Shown piece after piece: positions 7,342-14,278 of a stretch of 45,123 bases of DNA (its first letter is position 1; every line of letters starts with the position of its first letter). The position numbers and the translations under genes were made by a program. The DNA is from an uncultured Eubacterium sp. (GTDB lineage: Bacteria > Bacillota > Clostridia > Oscillospirales > CAG-272), in contig UQUT01000013.1 of the NCBI GenBank assembly GCA_900544285.1, forward strand, positions 1 through 45,123. Direction: 5' to 3'. Below the pieces are notes generated by a model. The model was not told the DNA's origin. It made no database searches and saw only the letters and a program-made list of their open reading frames with translations.

Positions 7342-7641
7342 ATGGATCTGATCGGCGGCGATCTCAAAAAGCTGTATCTCAAATTTTTCTGCGCGTCCTT
7401 CGGTAGCGCGTTTATATCAAGTATTTACGGACTTGTCGACATGGCGATGGTCGGTCGGTATCGCGGTCCGGACGGCTCTGCGGCAATGGCTGTGACGGAA
7501 ACGCTTGCCGCGGCTTACGTGATATTCAGTCTGATAAAGGAAAACAGAAAACCCCGCGATGAGCGGGATTTTTTCATGAATAAAAATTCCATATCGGGAA
7601 AGACTGTCCGAAAAGGAGGTCTTTTGTCATATGAAAAATAA
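7342..7641 (+). pseudogene. MATE efflux pump remnant with large internal deletion
   Basis: The first 50 residues (MDLIGGDLKKLYLKFF...SSIYGLVDMAMVGRY...GPDGSAAMAV) are a standard MATE N-terminus, including the first transmembrane helix. At about residue 51 the frame jumps to TETLAAAYVIFSLIKENRK, which resembles the end of a MATE last helix. About 380 residues are missing in frame. The coding frame then runs through an intrinsic terminator (7553-7574) and stops only at 7641 inside the next gene, so the original stop also seems lost. AAGGAG precedes the ATG. The divergent tetR is intact. MATE pumps export drugs or cations with Na+ or H+; this product cannot. Confidence 0.72.
7553..7574 (+). terminator. 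Intrinsic terminator of the former MATE gene
   Basis: CCCGC (7553-7557) and GCGGG (7563-7567) enclose five bases and are followed by TTTTTT (7569-7574). It lies within the open frame of the MATE remnant, showing that the frame has been extended past the gene's natural end. Confidence 0.75.
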
Positions 7642-8260
7642 ATTTTTAAGAATTTTTGTGTTTATTCTTGCCGCTCTCGCGGCGCTGTCGACGTTTTCCG
7701 CAGGCGCGGCATATGAGAGTGCCGAAAAAATAACCGTCTGCGGCAGGGGCGTTGTTTTTGCAGAGGCTGACAGAGCCAGCATATACTTTTCTGTCGATAC
7801 CGTATCAAAAAAAGAGCCGGACGCAAAACGTAAAAACGAAAAAGTCGTTGCGGCGATAAAAGAAAAGTTTGCATGTGTGCAGGAAGAGTCATATTTTTCT
7901 TATGGTGACCCTGCCTGCGGCAGATATACAGTTTCCCGCTGTTTTACAATCGAAACGGACAACGTCGATTCCGTTCGCGAGATAACGGCGGAGCTTGAAA
8001 GTCTCGGTGCGAGCGGGGTAAACTGCGTCAGATATTTTCTTTCGGACGCTTCGGACTATGAAAAGGAGGCGCTCCGCCTCGCCATTGAGGACGCCCGCGG
8101 GAAGGCGGAGTCAATTTCGGACGGACTTTCGCTTGCGGAAATAACGGAAAATGGTTGCTTTGTCGGCGAAGGGGCGTGCGGCGCGGACGGAACGGTCTCC
8201 GTCGAATGTAACATTTCTTCCGTTTATGTAAAACCTACTTTCCTTCGGGAAGAAAAGTAG
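7631..8260 (+). CDS. SIMPL domain (DUF541) exported protein
   Basis: A 209-residue protein with a signal peptide (residues 1-28, ending SAGAAYES) and a SIMPL/DUF541 domain (about 33-200). Family patterns are ITVCGRGVVFAEADRASIYF near 34 and the helix ALRLAIEDARGKAESISDGL near 147. These proteins are extracytoplasmic, and their precise role is unresolved. AGGAGG lies 11 bases before the ATG, which overlaps the end of the MATE remnant frame. The last residues PTFLREEK and the TAG stop are encoded by the first hairpin of the dispersed repeat R1, so the repeat appears to have replaced or trimmed the original C-terminus. No consensus promoter was seen in the 56 bp after the preceding terminator. 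Confidence 0.8.
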   Translation: MKNKFLRIFVFILAALAALSTFSAGAAYESAEKITVCGRGVVFAEADRASIYFSVDTVSKKEPDAKRKNEKVVAAIKEKFACVQEESYFSYGDPACGRYTVSRCFTIETDNVDSVREITAELESLGASGVNCVRYFLSDASDYEKEALRLAIEDARGKAESISDGLSLAEITENGCFVGEGACGADGTVSVECNISSVYVKPTFLREEK

Positions 8261-8490
8261 GCGCCGTACTTTTCTTCGACCGTACTTTTCTTTGAAAAGA
8301 AAAGTAGGCAAAAGAAACTTTAATAACCGGTTTGTGCGAACTTTATATTTTCATAAAAGGAGCGGTTTTCCGCTCCTTTTTGATTTTGTACCCTTCTTTT
8401 CTTCGAAAAGAAAGTAAAAGAAACTTCGGTTATTTGTTTTGAACAAATTTTATAAAAAGCAAACAGAGGTGATTTTTCATCTCTGTTTTT
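8234..8490 (+). repeat. Dispersed repeat R1 (two modules, each ending in a terminator)
   Basis: R1 starts with hairpins of the type TACTTTTCTT...AAGAAAAGTA (three here, 8234-8308), then GGCAAAAGAAACTTTAAT and an AT-rich spacer. The first module ends in the terminator GGAGCGG-TTTT-CCGCTCC plus T5 (8355-8381). The second (8396-8490) ends in a different terminator, a 12-bp stem (8461-8472 with 8477-8488) plus T-run. The first hairpin overlaps the end of the SIMPL gene. Other copies lie at 9285-9480, 14085-14200, 15668-15780, 24049-24297 and 36341-36650. No coding gene lies in 8261-8575. Confidence 0.82.
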
Positions 8491-8512
8491 ATAAAAATTT
8501 TAATAAAAACCA

Positions 8513-8542
8513 TTGACAAATATGTGTTTTATCACATATAAT
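8513..8542 (+). promoter_or_regulatory. Promoter and operator of the toxin-antitoxin operon
   Basis: TTGACA (8513-8518) and TATAAT (8537-8542) are perfect boxes 18 bp apart. Between them, ATATGTG (8520-8526) and CACATAT (8533-8539) form a perfect 7-bp dyad around six bases, overlapping the -10. This is the expected position for an autoregulating antitoxin site. Confidence 0.78.
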
Positions 8543-8575
8543 ATAGACGAAGGAATGATTGAGGAGTTGATTGAC

Positions 8576-8926
8576 TTGTTCGAAATCGAGTTTTATGAAA
8601 AAAGCGACGGCACATATCCCGCCGAGGAATTCATTCTTTCACAAGACCTTAAAATGCAGGCAAAATTGTTTCGCCTTCTTGAGTTGCTTGAGCTTAAAGG
8701 AAATGATTTGCGCGAACCTTATTCTAAATTTCTTTCCGACGGGATATATGAACTTCGCGCAGTTCAGGGCAACAACATAACAAGAGTGTTATATTTCTTT
8801 GTTGTCGGACAAAAAATAATACTTACAAACGGCTTTGTAAAGAAAACGCAAAAAACGCCTGAATCAGAAATAGATTTGGCAAAGAAATACCGAAAAGATT
8901 ACGAATCAAGAAAGGAGTACCGATAA
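8576..8926 (+). CDS. higB: HigB/RelE-type toxin (phage-derived Gp49-like family)
   Basis: A 116-residue predicted mRNA interferase of the RelE/HigB superfamily. Family patterns are FEIEFYEKSDGTYPAEEFI at the start, LREPYSKFLSDGIYELRAVQ near 65 and RVLYFFVVGQKIILTNGF near 90. They end in a KKTQKTP basic tail region. I set the start at TTG 8576: GGAG lies nine bases upstream and the family normally begins MFEIEFY. Upstream in-frame starts are unlikely because the -35 and -10 boxes of the promoter lie in that frame. The stop overlaps the antitoxin ATG by one base. Toxin before antitoxin is the order typical of HigBA. Cleavage specificity cannot be read from sequence. Confidence 0.85.
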   Translation: MFEIEFYEKSDGTYPAEEFILSQDLKMQAKLFRLLELLELKGNDLREPYSKFLSDGIYELRAVQGNNITRVLYFFVVGQKIILTNGFVKKTQKTPESEIDLAKKYRKDYESRKEYR

Positions 8927-9213
8927 TGGGCAAGAATTTCAGAACGACGCTTGAAGAACAAATGAAAAATCCCGAATTCAAAGAGGAATGGGATGCGCTT
9001 GAACCTGAATATCAGATAATAAAGGCAATGCTCACATCGCGCGCCGAAAACTCGCTTACGCAAAAGCAACTGTCCGATATCACTGGAATTCCTCAAGCTG
9101 ACATAAGCAGATTGGAAAATGGAAATGCAAATCCGTCGCTGAAAACTCTTCAAAGACTTGCGGACGGAATGGGAATGAGACTTAAACTCGAGTTTGTTCC
9201 GGTAAATCACTGA
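8926..9213 (+). CDS. higA: HigA-type antitoxin, XRE helix-turn-helix
   Basis: A 95-residue protein with a Cro/CI-type helix-turn-helix at about residues 35-85. Its recognition region is LTQKQLSDITGIPQADISRL, followed by ENGNANPSLKTLQRLADGM. The N-terminal 30 residues probably contact the toxin. It should neutralise the HigB-type toxin and repress the operon at the dyad in 8520-8539; this is inferred from family behaviour and site placement. Its ATG overlaps the toxin stop (TAATG), and AAGGAG lies within the toxin gene nine bases upstream, so translation is coupled. Confidence 0.85.
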   Translation: MGKNFRTTLEEQMKNPEFKEEWDALEPEYQIIKAMLTSRAENSLTQKQLSDITGIPQADISRLENGNANPSLKTLQRLADGMGMRLKLEFVPVNH

Positions 9214-9214
9214 C

Positions 9215-9252
9215 AAACCGTCGACCATTATCAGGTCGACGGTTTTCATTTT
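9215..9252 (+). terminator. Terminator of the toxin-antitoxin operon
   Basis: A perfect 12-bp stem (9215-9226 with 9234-9245) with a 7-base loop, followed by TTCATTTTTT. It begins two bases after the antitoxin stop. Confidence 0.85.
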
Positions 9253-9284
9253 TTCGAACAGATATCTTCTTTCCACGATTATCA

Positions 9285-9480
9285 AAGTTTCTTTTGCCCA
9301 CTTTTCTTTTCAAAAAATCCGGTCAAAGCAAAAGCAGAGATGAAAACTCATCTCTGTTTGCTGTTTACAAAATTTGCGCAAACCAATTATTAAAGCTTCT
9401 TTTGCCTTCTTTTCTTCTCGAAGAAAAGAACGGTGCCTACTTTTCTTTTCAAAGAAAAGTACGGTCAAAGAAAAGTAGGG
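9285..9480 (-). repeat. Dispersed repeat R1, inverted copies
   Basis: Read on the minus strand, this has the R1 hairpins (AAAGAAAAGTA type, 9480-9410), then GCAAAAGAAGCTT, an AT-rich spacer and the second type of terminator hairpin (CAGAGATGA...TCATCTCTG, about 9355-9332), then a further R1 start. Together with 8234-8490 it brackets the toxin-antitoxin operon with repeats in opposite orientation. Confidence 0.75.
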
Positions 9481-9498
9481 GAAATTTCAAATAAACGC

Positions 9499-9526
9499 TT
9501 GATTTGTGGTATTTTTGTGGTATACT
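9499..9526 (+). promoter_or_regulatory. Promoter of the pheST T-box transcript
   Basis: TTGATT (9499-9504) and TATACT (9521-9526) with a 16-bp spacer, just upstream of the T-box leader. Confidence 0.6.
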
Positions 9527-9532
9527 TATAGA

Positions 9533-9790
9533 GTAAAATACCGAAAGGCTGTGAAAAAGCGGCTTTTTGCGCACAAAACGGTTGACAGAGAGCGTCCGAC
9601 GAGGCTGAAAGCGGCGCACCGCGGCGCAGATTGCCTTTCGCTTCGGAGCTTTTTCCGTGAACACAAAAGTAGCGGAAGACGGGTTGCCGCCGTTATACGG
9701 CATAAAGTGTCCGTCATATGACGGAAATGCGGGTGGTACCGCGGAGCATGCGCTTCGTCCCTTTTTGTGGACGGGGCTTATTTTTTTGTA
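9533..9790 (+). promoter_or_regulatory. T-box riboswitch (tRNA-Phe sensing, inferred)
   Basis: The leader contains the T-box signature GGGTGGTACCGCG (9731-9743). It is followed by a terminator stem with two G-T pairs (9752-9760 with 9769-9777) and TTATTTTTTT. Upstream are small stem-loops including GCCGTTATACGGC (9689-9701) and CCGTCATATGACGG (9711-9724). In this family uncharged tRNA binds the leader, pairs its NCCA end with the T-box bulge and prevents termination. Phe specificity is inferred from the downstream pheST; I could not place the specifier codon with confidence. Confidence 0.9.
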
Positions 9791-9826
9791 AAACGTAAAC
9801 ACAAATACTTTGAAAGGACTTTTTGT

Positions 9827-10837
9827 ATGAAAGAACTACTTGAAAAAATCAGGCAGGACGCGCTTTCCGCTCTTTGCGGAGATGAAAGCTCGGAATCTGT
9901 CAGAATTCGTTTTCTCGGCAAAAAGGGCGAGCTGACCTCCGTTCTTCGCGGAATGGGCGCAGTCGCTCCCGAGGACAGACCGAAAATGGGTCAGCTTGTA
10001 AACGAGGTCAGAGAGAAGATTGAAGCGGCAATCGCAGAAAAAGCCGAAAAAGAAAAGAGAGAAGCGCTCGAGGCAAAGCTCAAGGCTGAAAAAATCGACG
10101 TAACCATTCCCGGAGACGACCTTTCCATCGGCAAGCGTCATCCTCTTGCGCAGACGGAAGCGGCTATACGTGAAATTTTCGTCGGAATGGGCTTTTCCGT
10201 TGTTGAAGGACCGGAGGTTGAATATGACTATTACAACTTCGAGGCGCTCAATCTGCCGAAAAATCACCCCGCCCGCGATACGCAGGACACATTCTATATA
10301 ACAGACAACATTCTCCTCCGCTCGCAGACCTCGCCCGTGCAGGTGCGCACGATGGAAAACTCAAAGCCGCCGATAAGAGTTATTTCTCCCGGCAGAGTTT
10401 ACCGTGCCGACCCCGCAGACGCAACCCATTCGCCGATATTCCATCAGTGCGAGGGGCTTGTTGTCGACAAGGGCATAACAATGGGCGATCTCAAGGGCGT
10501 GCTTGAGCTTTTCGCAAAGAAAATGTTCGGCGAGGACACAAAAATCCGTTTCCGTCCGCACCATTTCCCGTTCACGGAGCCCTCTGCCGAGGTTGACGTT
10601 TCCTGCTGGGAATGCGGCGGCAAGGGCTGCCGACTCTGCAAGGGCGAAGGCTGGATTGAAATTCTCGGCGCGGGAATGGTTCATCCCTTCGTGCTTTCAA
10701 ACTGCGGCATAGACCCCAACGTTTATTCCGGATTTGCTTTCGGAATGGGCATTGAAAGGGTTGCGCTCTGCCGACTGGGAATCGACGATATGCGTATGCT
10801 TTACGAAAACGACGTCAGATTCCTTTCACAATTCTGA
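9827..10837 (+). CDS. pheS: Phenylalanyl-tRNA synthetase alpha subunit
   Basis: A 336-residue catalytic subunit of the alpha2-beta2 enzyme that charges tRNA-Phe. The N-terminal coiled-coil (about 1-85) ends in AEKEKREALEAKLKAEK. The class II core follows: motif 1 region HPLAQTEAAIREIFVGMGF (about 105), motif 2 with RVISPGRVYRADPADATHSP (about 185-205), and motif 3 GFAFGMGIERVALCRLGI near 305. Length is normal. AAAGGA lies eight bases before the ATG; the frame is open further upstream into the T-box terminator, which cannot be coding. It is followed after 15 bp by pheT. Confidence 0.97.
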   Translation: MKELLEKIRQDALSALCGDESSESVRIRFLGKKGELTSVLRGMGAVAPEDRPKMGQLVNEVREKIEAAIAEKAEKEKREALEAKLKAEKIDVTIPGDDLSIGKRHPLAQTEAAIREIFVGMGFSVVEGPEVEYDYYNFEALNLPKNHPARDTQDTFYITDNILLRSQTSPVQVRTMENSKPPIRVISPGRVYRADPADATHSPIFHQCEGLVVDKGITMGDLKGVLELFAKKMFGEDTKIRFRPHHFPFTEPSAEVDVSCWECGGKGCRLCKGEGWIEILGAGMVHPFVLSNCGIDPNVYSGFAFGMGIERVALCRLGIDDMRMLYENDVRFLSQF

Positions 10838-10852
10838 TTGGGAGGTGCAGAT

Positions 10853-13279
10853 ATGATACTTTCACTTAAATGGCTTCACGATTTTATCGACGTAAGCGAT
10901 ATTGATATTAAAACCTTCTGCGAGGATATGACTGTTTCCGGCTCAAAGGTTGAGACCTATGAGGAGCTCGGAAAAGAGATTGAAAACGTCCGCGTGGGAC
11001 TTATTACGAAAATCGAACAGCACCCCGACGCCGAAAGGCTTGTAATCTGTCAGGTCAACTTCGGTGACAGGGATTTGCAGATTGTCACCGCCGCAAAGAA
11101 CTTTTTTGAGGGTGCGCTTGTTCCCGTTGCGATTTCTCCCGAAGGGGAAAAGGTTGTTGCAAAGCTGGCGCACGGCGTTGAAATAAAGACGGGCAAGCTC
11201 CGCGGCGTAACGAGCGAGGGAATGTTCTGCTCAATCGAAGAGCTGGGACTTGATACGCACGATATGCCCGGCGCCCCGACGGACGGAATTCTCATTCTCA
11301 ACGATTATCCCTGCAAAGCAGGCGACGACATTCACGACGTTCTCGCTCTGAGCGACACGGCTGTTGAATTTGAAATTACACCGAACCGCCCGGACTGCCT
11401 TTCCGTCATAGGTCTGGCAAGGGAAGCGTCCGCAACGTTCGGACGTCCTCTGAATATCCCGACGCCTGCCGTCAAGGGAAGCGACGGCAACGTCAGAGAC
11501 TATGTAAACGTTTCTGTCGACAGCAAGAAATGCTCCAGATACTGCGCAAGAGTCGTTAAAAACGTTAAAATTGCGCCCTCACCTCTGTGGCTGCGTATGC
11601 GTCTCCGCGCAGCCGGCGTCAGACCGATAAACAACATCGTCGATATCACAAACTATGTAATGATTGAATACGGTCAGCCGATGCACGCTTTCGACTATGC
11701 CTGCCTTGACGGACACGAGATCGTCGTCAGAGAAGCGGGCGACGGCGAGATATTCCGCACGCTTGACAGCCAGGAAAGAGCTCTCACGCCCGATATGCTT
11801 GTCATTGCGGACAGGGATCGCCCCGTCGGAATTGCGGGCGTTATGGGCGGCGAAAACAGCGAAATTACAGACGCAACAAAGACGGTTGTCTTTGAATCCG
11901 CCTGCTTTGACGGCGCTTCCGTCCGTATCACGGCGAAAAAGCTCGGTATGAGAACGGAAAGCTCCGCACGCTTTGAAAAAGGACTCGACTGCGAAAACTG
12001 TCTGCCCGCGCTTCAGAGAGCCTGCGAGCTTGTTGAGCTGCTCGGCGCAGGAGAAGTCGTCGACGGAATGATCGATGTTTATCTTGAGAAAAAGCCGGTT
12101 TATACAGTGCCCTTCGAGCCGGAGAGAATGAACCGTTTCCTCGGTATCTTCCTCCCTCCGGACAATATGAAGGATATTCTCCGTTCCCTCTGCTTTGAGG
12201 TTGAGGACGGAAAGGTTATTGTTCCGTCATATCGTGACGACGTTCGCTGCATGAACGACGTGGCGGAGGAAATCGTCCGTATTTACGGTTACAACAAGAT
12301 TGAGTCAAGCTCGATAATCGCTCAGATGACGCAGGGCGGACTTCCTGCCGACGTCAAGTTCCGCGAGGGACTTTCGGAGCATCTCTGCGCGCTCGGTCTT
12401 GACGAAATATGCACGTTTACGTTCATTCCCGCAAGAATTTATACAAAATCCGGCATGGCGGAGGACGACCCGAGAAGAAAGTCGCTCGAAATTGCAAATC
12501 CGTTCGGCGAGGACACAAAGACCCTGCGCACAACGTCCATTCCGTCAATGCTTGAAATTCTTGAGCTGAATTACAACAGGTCAAACCCGACCGCGTCTCT
12601 CTTTGAGATGGCAAAGGTATTCATTCCGAGAGAGGGCGTCGTCACGAATATTCACGGGCTCGAAGGCACCCTGCCGGATGAGAGAATAAAGGTTACCGTT
12701 GGGTTCTACGGCGCAGGCGGCTTCTCAAGAATAAAGGGCATTTGCGAGGAAATTCTCCGCTTTGCGGGAATTGACAACGCAAAATACGTTGCGGTTACGG
12801 ACGACCCGACGTTCCACCCCGGTCGCACGGCAAAAATCGTTCTTCCGGACGGCACGGACCTCGGTATTTTCGGCGAGCTTCATCCCGTAACACGCGAAAA
12901 TTATACGTTCTCGTGTCCCGTTTATCTTGCAGAGCTTGATCTTGAGCTTATCCGCGAGCATTCGGTTTCCGAAAAGAAGTATAAGCCCCTGCCCAAATTC
13001 CCCGCTGTCAGCCGCGACTTCTCTCTCGTCTGCGATGAGGAGGTCGAGGTCGGTACGCTGGAAGAGGCGATGTCCTCATGCGGCGTAAAGATTCTTGAAA
13101 GCATCACGCTTTTCGACGTTTACAGAGGCAGCCAGCTTCCCGAAGGCAAAAAGAGCGTCAGCTTCTCCGTCATGCTCCGCGCAGCGGACCACACGCTGAC
13201 GGTCGACGAAGCCGACAAGGCAACAAAGAAAATTCTCGGCGCGCTTGAGTATAAGCTCGGCGTAACGATACGCTCGTAA
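10853..13279 (+). CDS. pheT: Phenylalanyl-tRNA synthetase beta subunit
   Basis: An 808-residue subunit. The N-terminal tRNA-binding EMAP-like domain (about 40-150) contains HPDAERLVICQVNFGD. The B3/B4 editing region (about 205-390) holds RPINNIVDITNYVMIEYGQP and the GIAGVMGGENSEI segment. The B5 domain lies near 400-475, the catalytic-like core near 490-690, and the C-terminal FDX-ACB anticodon-binding domain (about 715-808) ends in YKLGVTIRS. Length is typical of bacterial PheT. GGAGGT lies six bases before the ATG at 10853. Confidence 0.97.
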   Translation: MILSLKWLHDFIDVSDIDIKTFCEDMTVSGSKVETYEELGKEIENVRVGLITKIEQHPDAERLVICQVNFGDRDLQIVTAAKNFFEGALVPVAISPEGEKVVAKLAHGVEIKTGKLRGVTSEGMFCSIEELGLDTHDMPGAPTDGILILNDYPCKAGDDIHDVLALSDTAVEFEITPNRPDCLSVIGLAREASATFGRPLNIPTPAVKGSDGNVRDYVNVSVDSKKCSRYCARVVKNVKIAPSPLWLRMRLRAAGVRPINNIVDITNYVMIEYGQPMHAFDYACLDGHEIVVREAGDGEIFRTLDSQERALTPDMLVIADRDRPVGIAGVMGGENSEITDATKTVVFESACFDGASVRITAKKLGMRTESSARFEKGLDCENCLPALQRACELVELLGAGEVVDGMIDVYLEKKPVYTVPFEPERMNRFLGIFLPPDNMKDILRSLCFEVEDGKVIVPSYRDDVRCMNDVAEEIVRIYGYNKIESSSIIAQMTQGGLPADVKFREGLSEHLCALGLDEICTFTFIPARIYTKSGMAEDDPRRKSLEIANPFGEDTKTLRTTSIPSMLEILELNYNRSNPTASLFEMAKVFIPREGVVTNIHGLEGTLPDERIKVTVGFYGAGGFSRIKGICEEILRFAGIDNAKYVAVTDDPTFHPGRTAKIVLPDGTDLGIFGELHPVTRENYTFSCPVYLAELDLELIREHSVSEKKYKPLPKFPAVSRDFSLVCDEEVEVGTLEEAMSSCGVKILESITLFDVYRGSQLPEGKKSVSFSVMLRAADHTLTVDEADKATKKILGALEYKLGVTIRS

Positions 13280-13291
13280 GGGAGGAACATT

Positions 13292-13846
13292 ATGTATTAT
13301 GAAATTGAAATCGCGGGACTGAAACGCAAGCTCCCGCTTTGCCCGATAACGGACTCGCTCTATATCGGCGCGTTCATTATGTTCGGCGACGTTGAAATAA
13401 CAAAGGTCGCCGCTGCGGAGCTTCTCAAAATCGCTCCCGAGCACGATATAATGATAACTGCCGAAAGCAAGGGTATCCCGCTTGTTTATGAGATGGCTCG
13501 TCAGTCGAATGCGGAAAACTATCTCCTCGCAAGAAAAACGCCCAAGCTCTATATGCGCAACATTTTCTCGTCCGAGGTCAAGTCCATAACGCATGCAACT
13601 CTCCAGACGCTTTATCTCGACGGCGACGACGCCGAGGCGATGAAAGGGAAGAGAGTCCTCATAGTTGACGACGTCGTCAGCACGGGCGAGTCGCTTCGTG
13701 CGCTCGAAGAGCTTGTTACAAAAGCAGGCGGCATAATCGCAGGCAAAATGTGCGTTCTTGCCGAAGGCGACGCCGCAAAGCGCGACGACATCAAATATCT
13801 TCAGGTTCTCCCCGTATTCAATGCGGATGGGACAATAAAAGAATAA
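13292..13846 (+). CDS. Phosphoribosyltransferase (adenine PRT-like family)
   Basis: A 184-residue type I phosphoribosyltransferase. The PRPP-binding motif RVLIVDDVVSTGES is at residues 121-134. The segment MITAESKGIPLVYEMAR (about 54-70) and RKTPKLYMRN (81-90) are typical of a Clostridia family related to adenine phosphoribosyltransferase. It should join a purine base and PRPP, but the true base is not proved by sequence, so I give no symbol. GGAGG lies shortly before the ATG, 12 bp after pheT, and a terminator follows at once, so it is the last gene of the T-box operon. A purine-salvage gene behind pheST has no obvious functional link. Confidence 0.82.
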   Translation: MYYEIEIAGLKRKLPLCPITDSLYIGAFIMFGDVEITKVAAAELLKIAPEHDIMITAESKGIPLVYEMARQSNAENYLLARKTPKLYMRNIFSSEVKSITHATLQTLYLDGDDAEAMKGKRVLIVDDVVSTGESLRALEELVTKAGGIIAGKMCVLAEGDAAKRDDIKYLQVLPVFNADGTIKE

Positions 13847-13850
13847 GACG

Positions 13851-13880
13851 AAAAAGAGGCGGTCAAACGCCTCTTTTTTG
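13851..13880 (+). terminator. Terminator of the pheST operon
   Basis: An 11-bp perfect stem (13851-13861 with 13868-13878) with a 6-base loop and a strong T-run, four bases after the phosphoribosyltransferase stop. Confidence 0.92.
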
Positions 13881-13904
13881 ATGAGTAATTCGGACTCACC
13901 CCTC

Positions 13905-14200
13905 CCGGCGAGGCCTGCTCGGCTTGCTTGCAACCAAGCAAATCCCGCCGAGGCTTCCCTTAAAAGTTCAAGGCGGGGTTTTTCTGCAACGTCAGCTTTA
14001 CCAAAGCAAAGGCAAAAGTGTAGCGCGAATCTTAAAAAGTTTTTTAATTGCGCAAAGCTTTTGTGCCTGCGGAGACGGGGAAAATCAAAAATGAGCGGAA
14101 AACCGCCCCTTCTTTATGAGAATATAAAGTTTGTTCAAACCAATAACTGAAGCTTCTTTTGCCTTCTTTTCTTCTCGAAGAAAAGAACGGTGAAAAATTC
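13905..14200. repeat. Repeat mosaic R4 + R2 + inverted R1
   Basis: 13905-13955 (R4) contains GCTCGGCTTGCTTGCAA and matches the minus strand of 24362-24430. 13955-14084 (R2) contains GTTCAAGGCGGGG, CGAATCTTAAA and CTTTTGTGCCTGCGGAGACG, shared with 35985-36195 (plus) and 24484-24600 (minus). 14085-14200 is R1 in minus orientation, with terminator hairpin (14113-14088), spacer and the AAGAAAAG hairpin. A weak open frame crosses the block but looks like repeat read-through, not a gene. Confidence 0.72.
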
Positions 14201-14232
14201 TTAAAAAATATCTATAAAAATGTCGCAGGTTA

Positions 14233-14241
14233 TGATATAAT
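14233..14241 (+). promoter_or_regulatory. Extended -10 promoter of pepV
   Basis: TGATATAAT at 14233-14241 is a full extended -10 (TG, one base, TATAAT), 38 bp before the start codon. No good -35 lies upstream. Confidence 0.6.
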
Positions 14242-14278
14242 AATAAAAAAGAGAATAAAGCGAGAGGAGAATTACTCT

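Noticed and set aside
8513..8575. Longer toxin reading frame starting at TTG 8513 or ATG 8555
   Set aside because: TTG 8513 is the -35 box itself. ATG 8555 is at most a few bases after the predicted transcript start, with AAGGA directly touching it. TTG 8576 has a correctly spaced GGAG and matches the family N-terminus.
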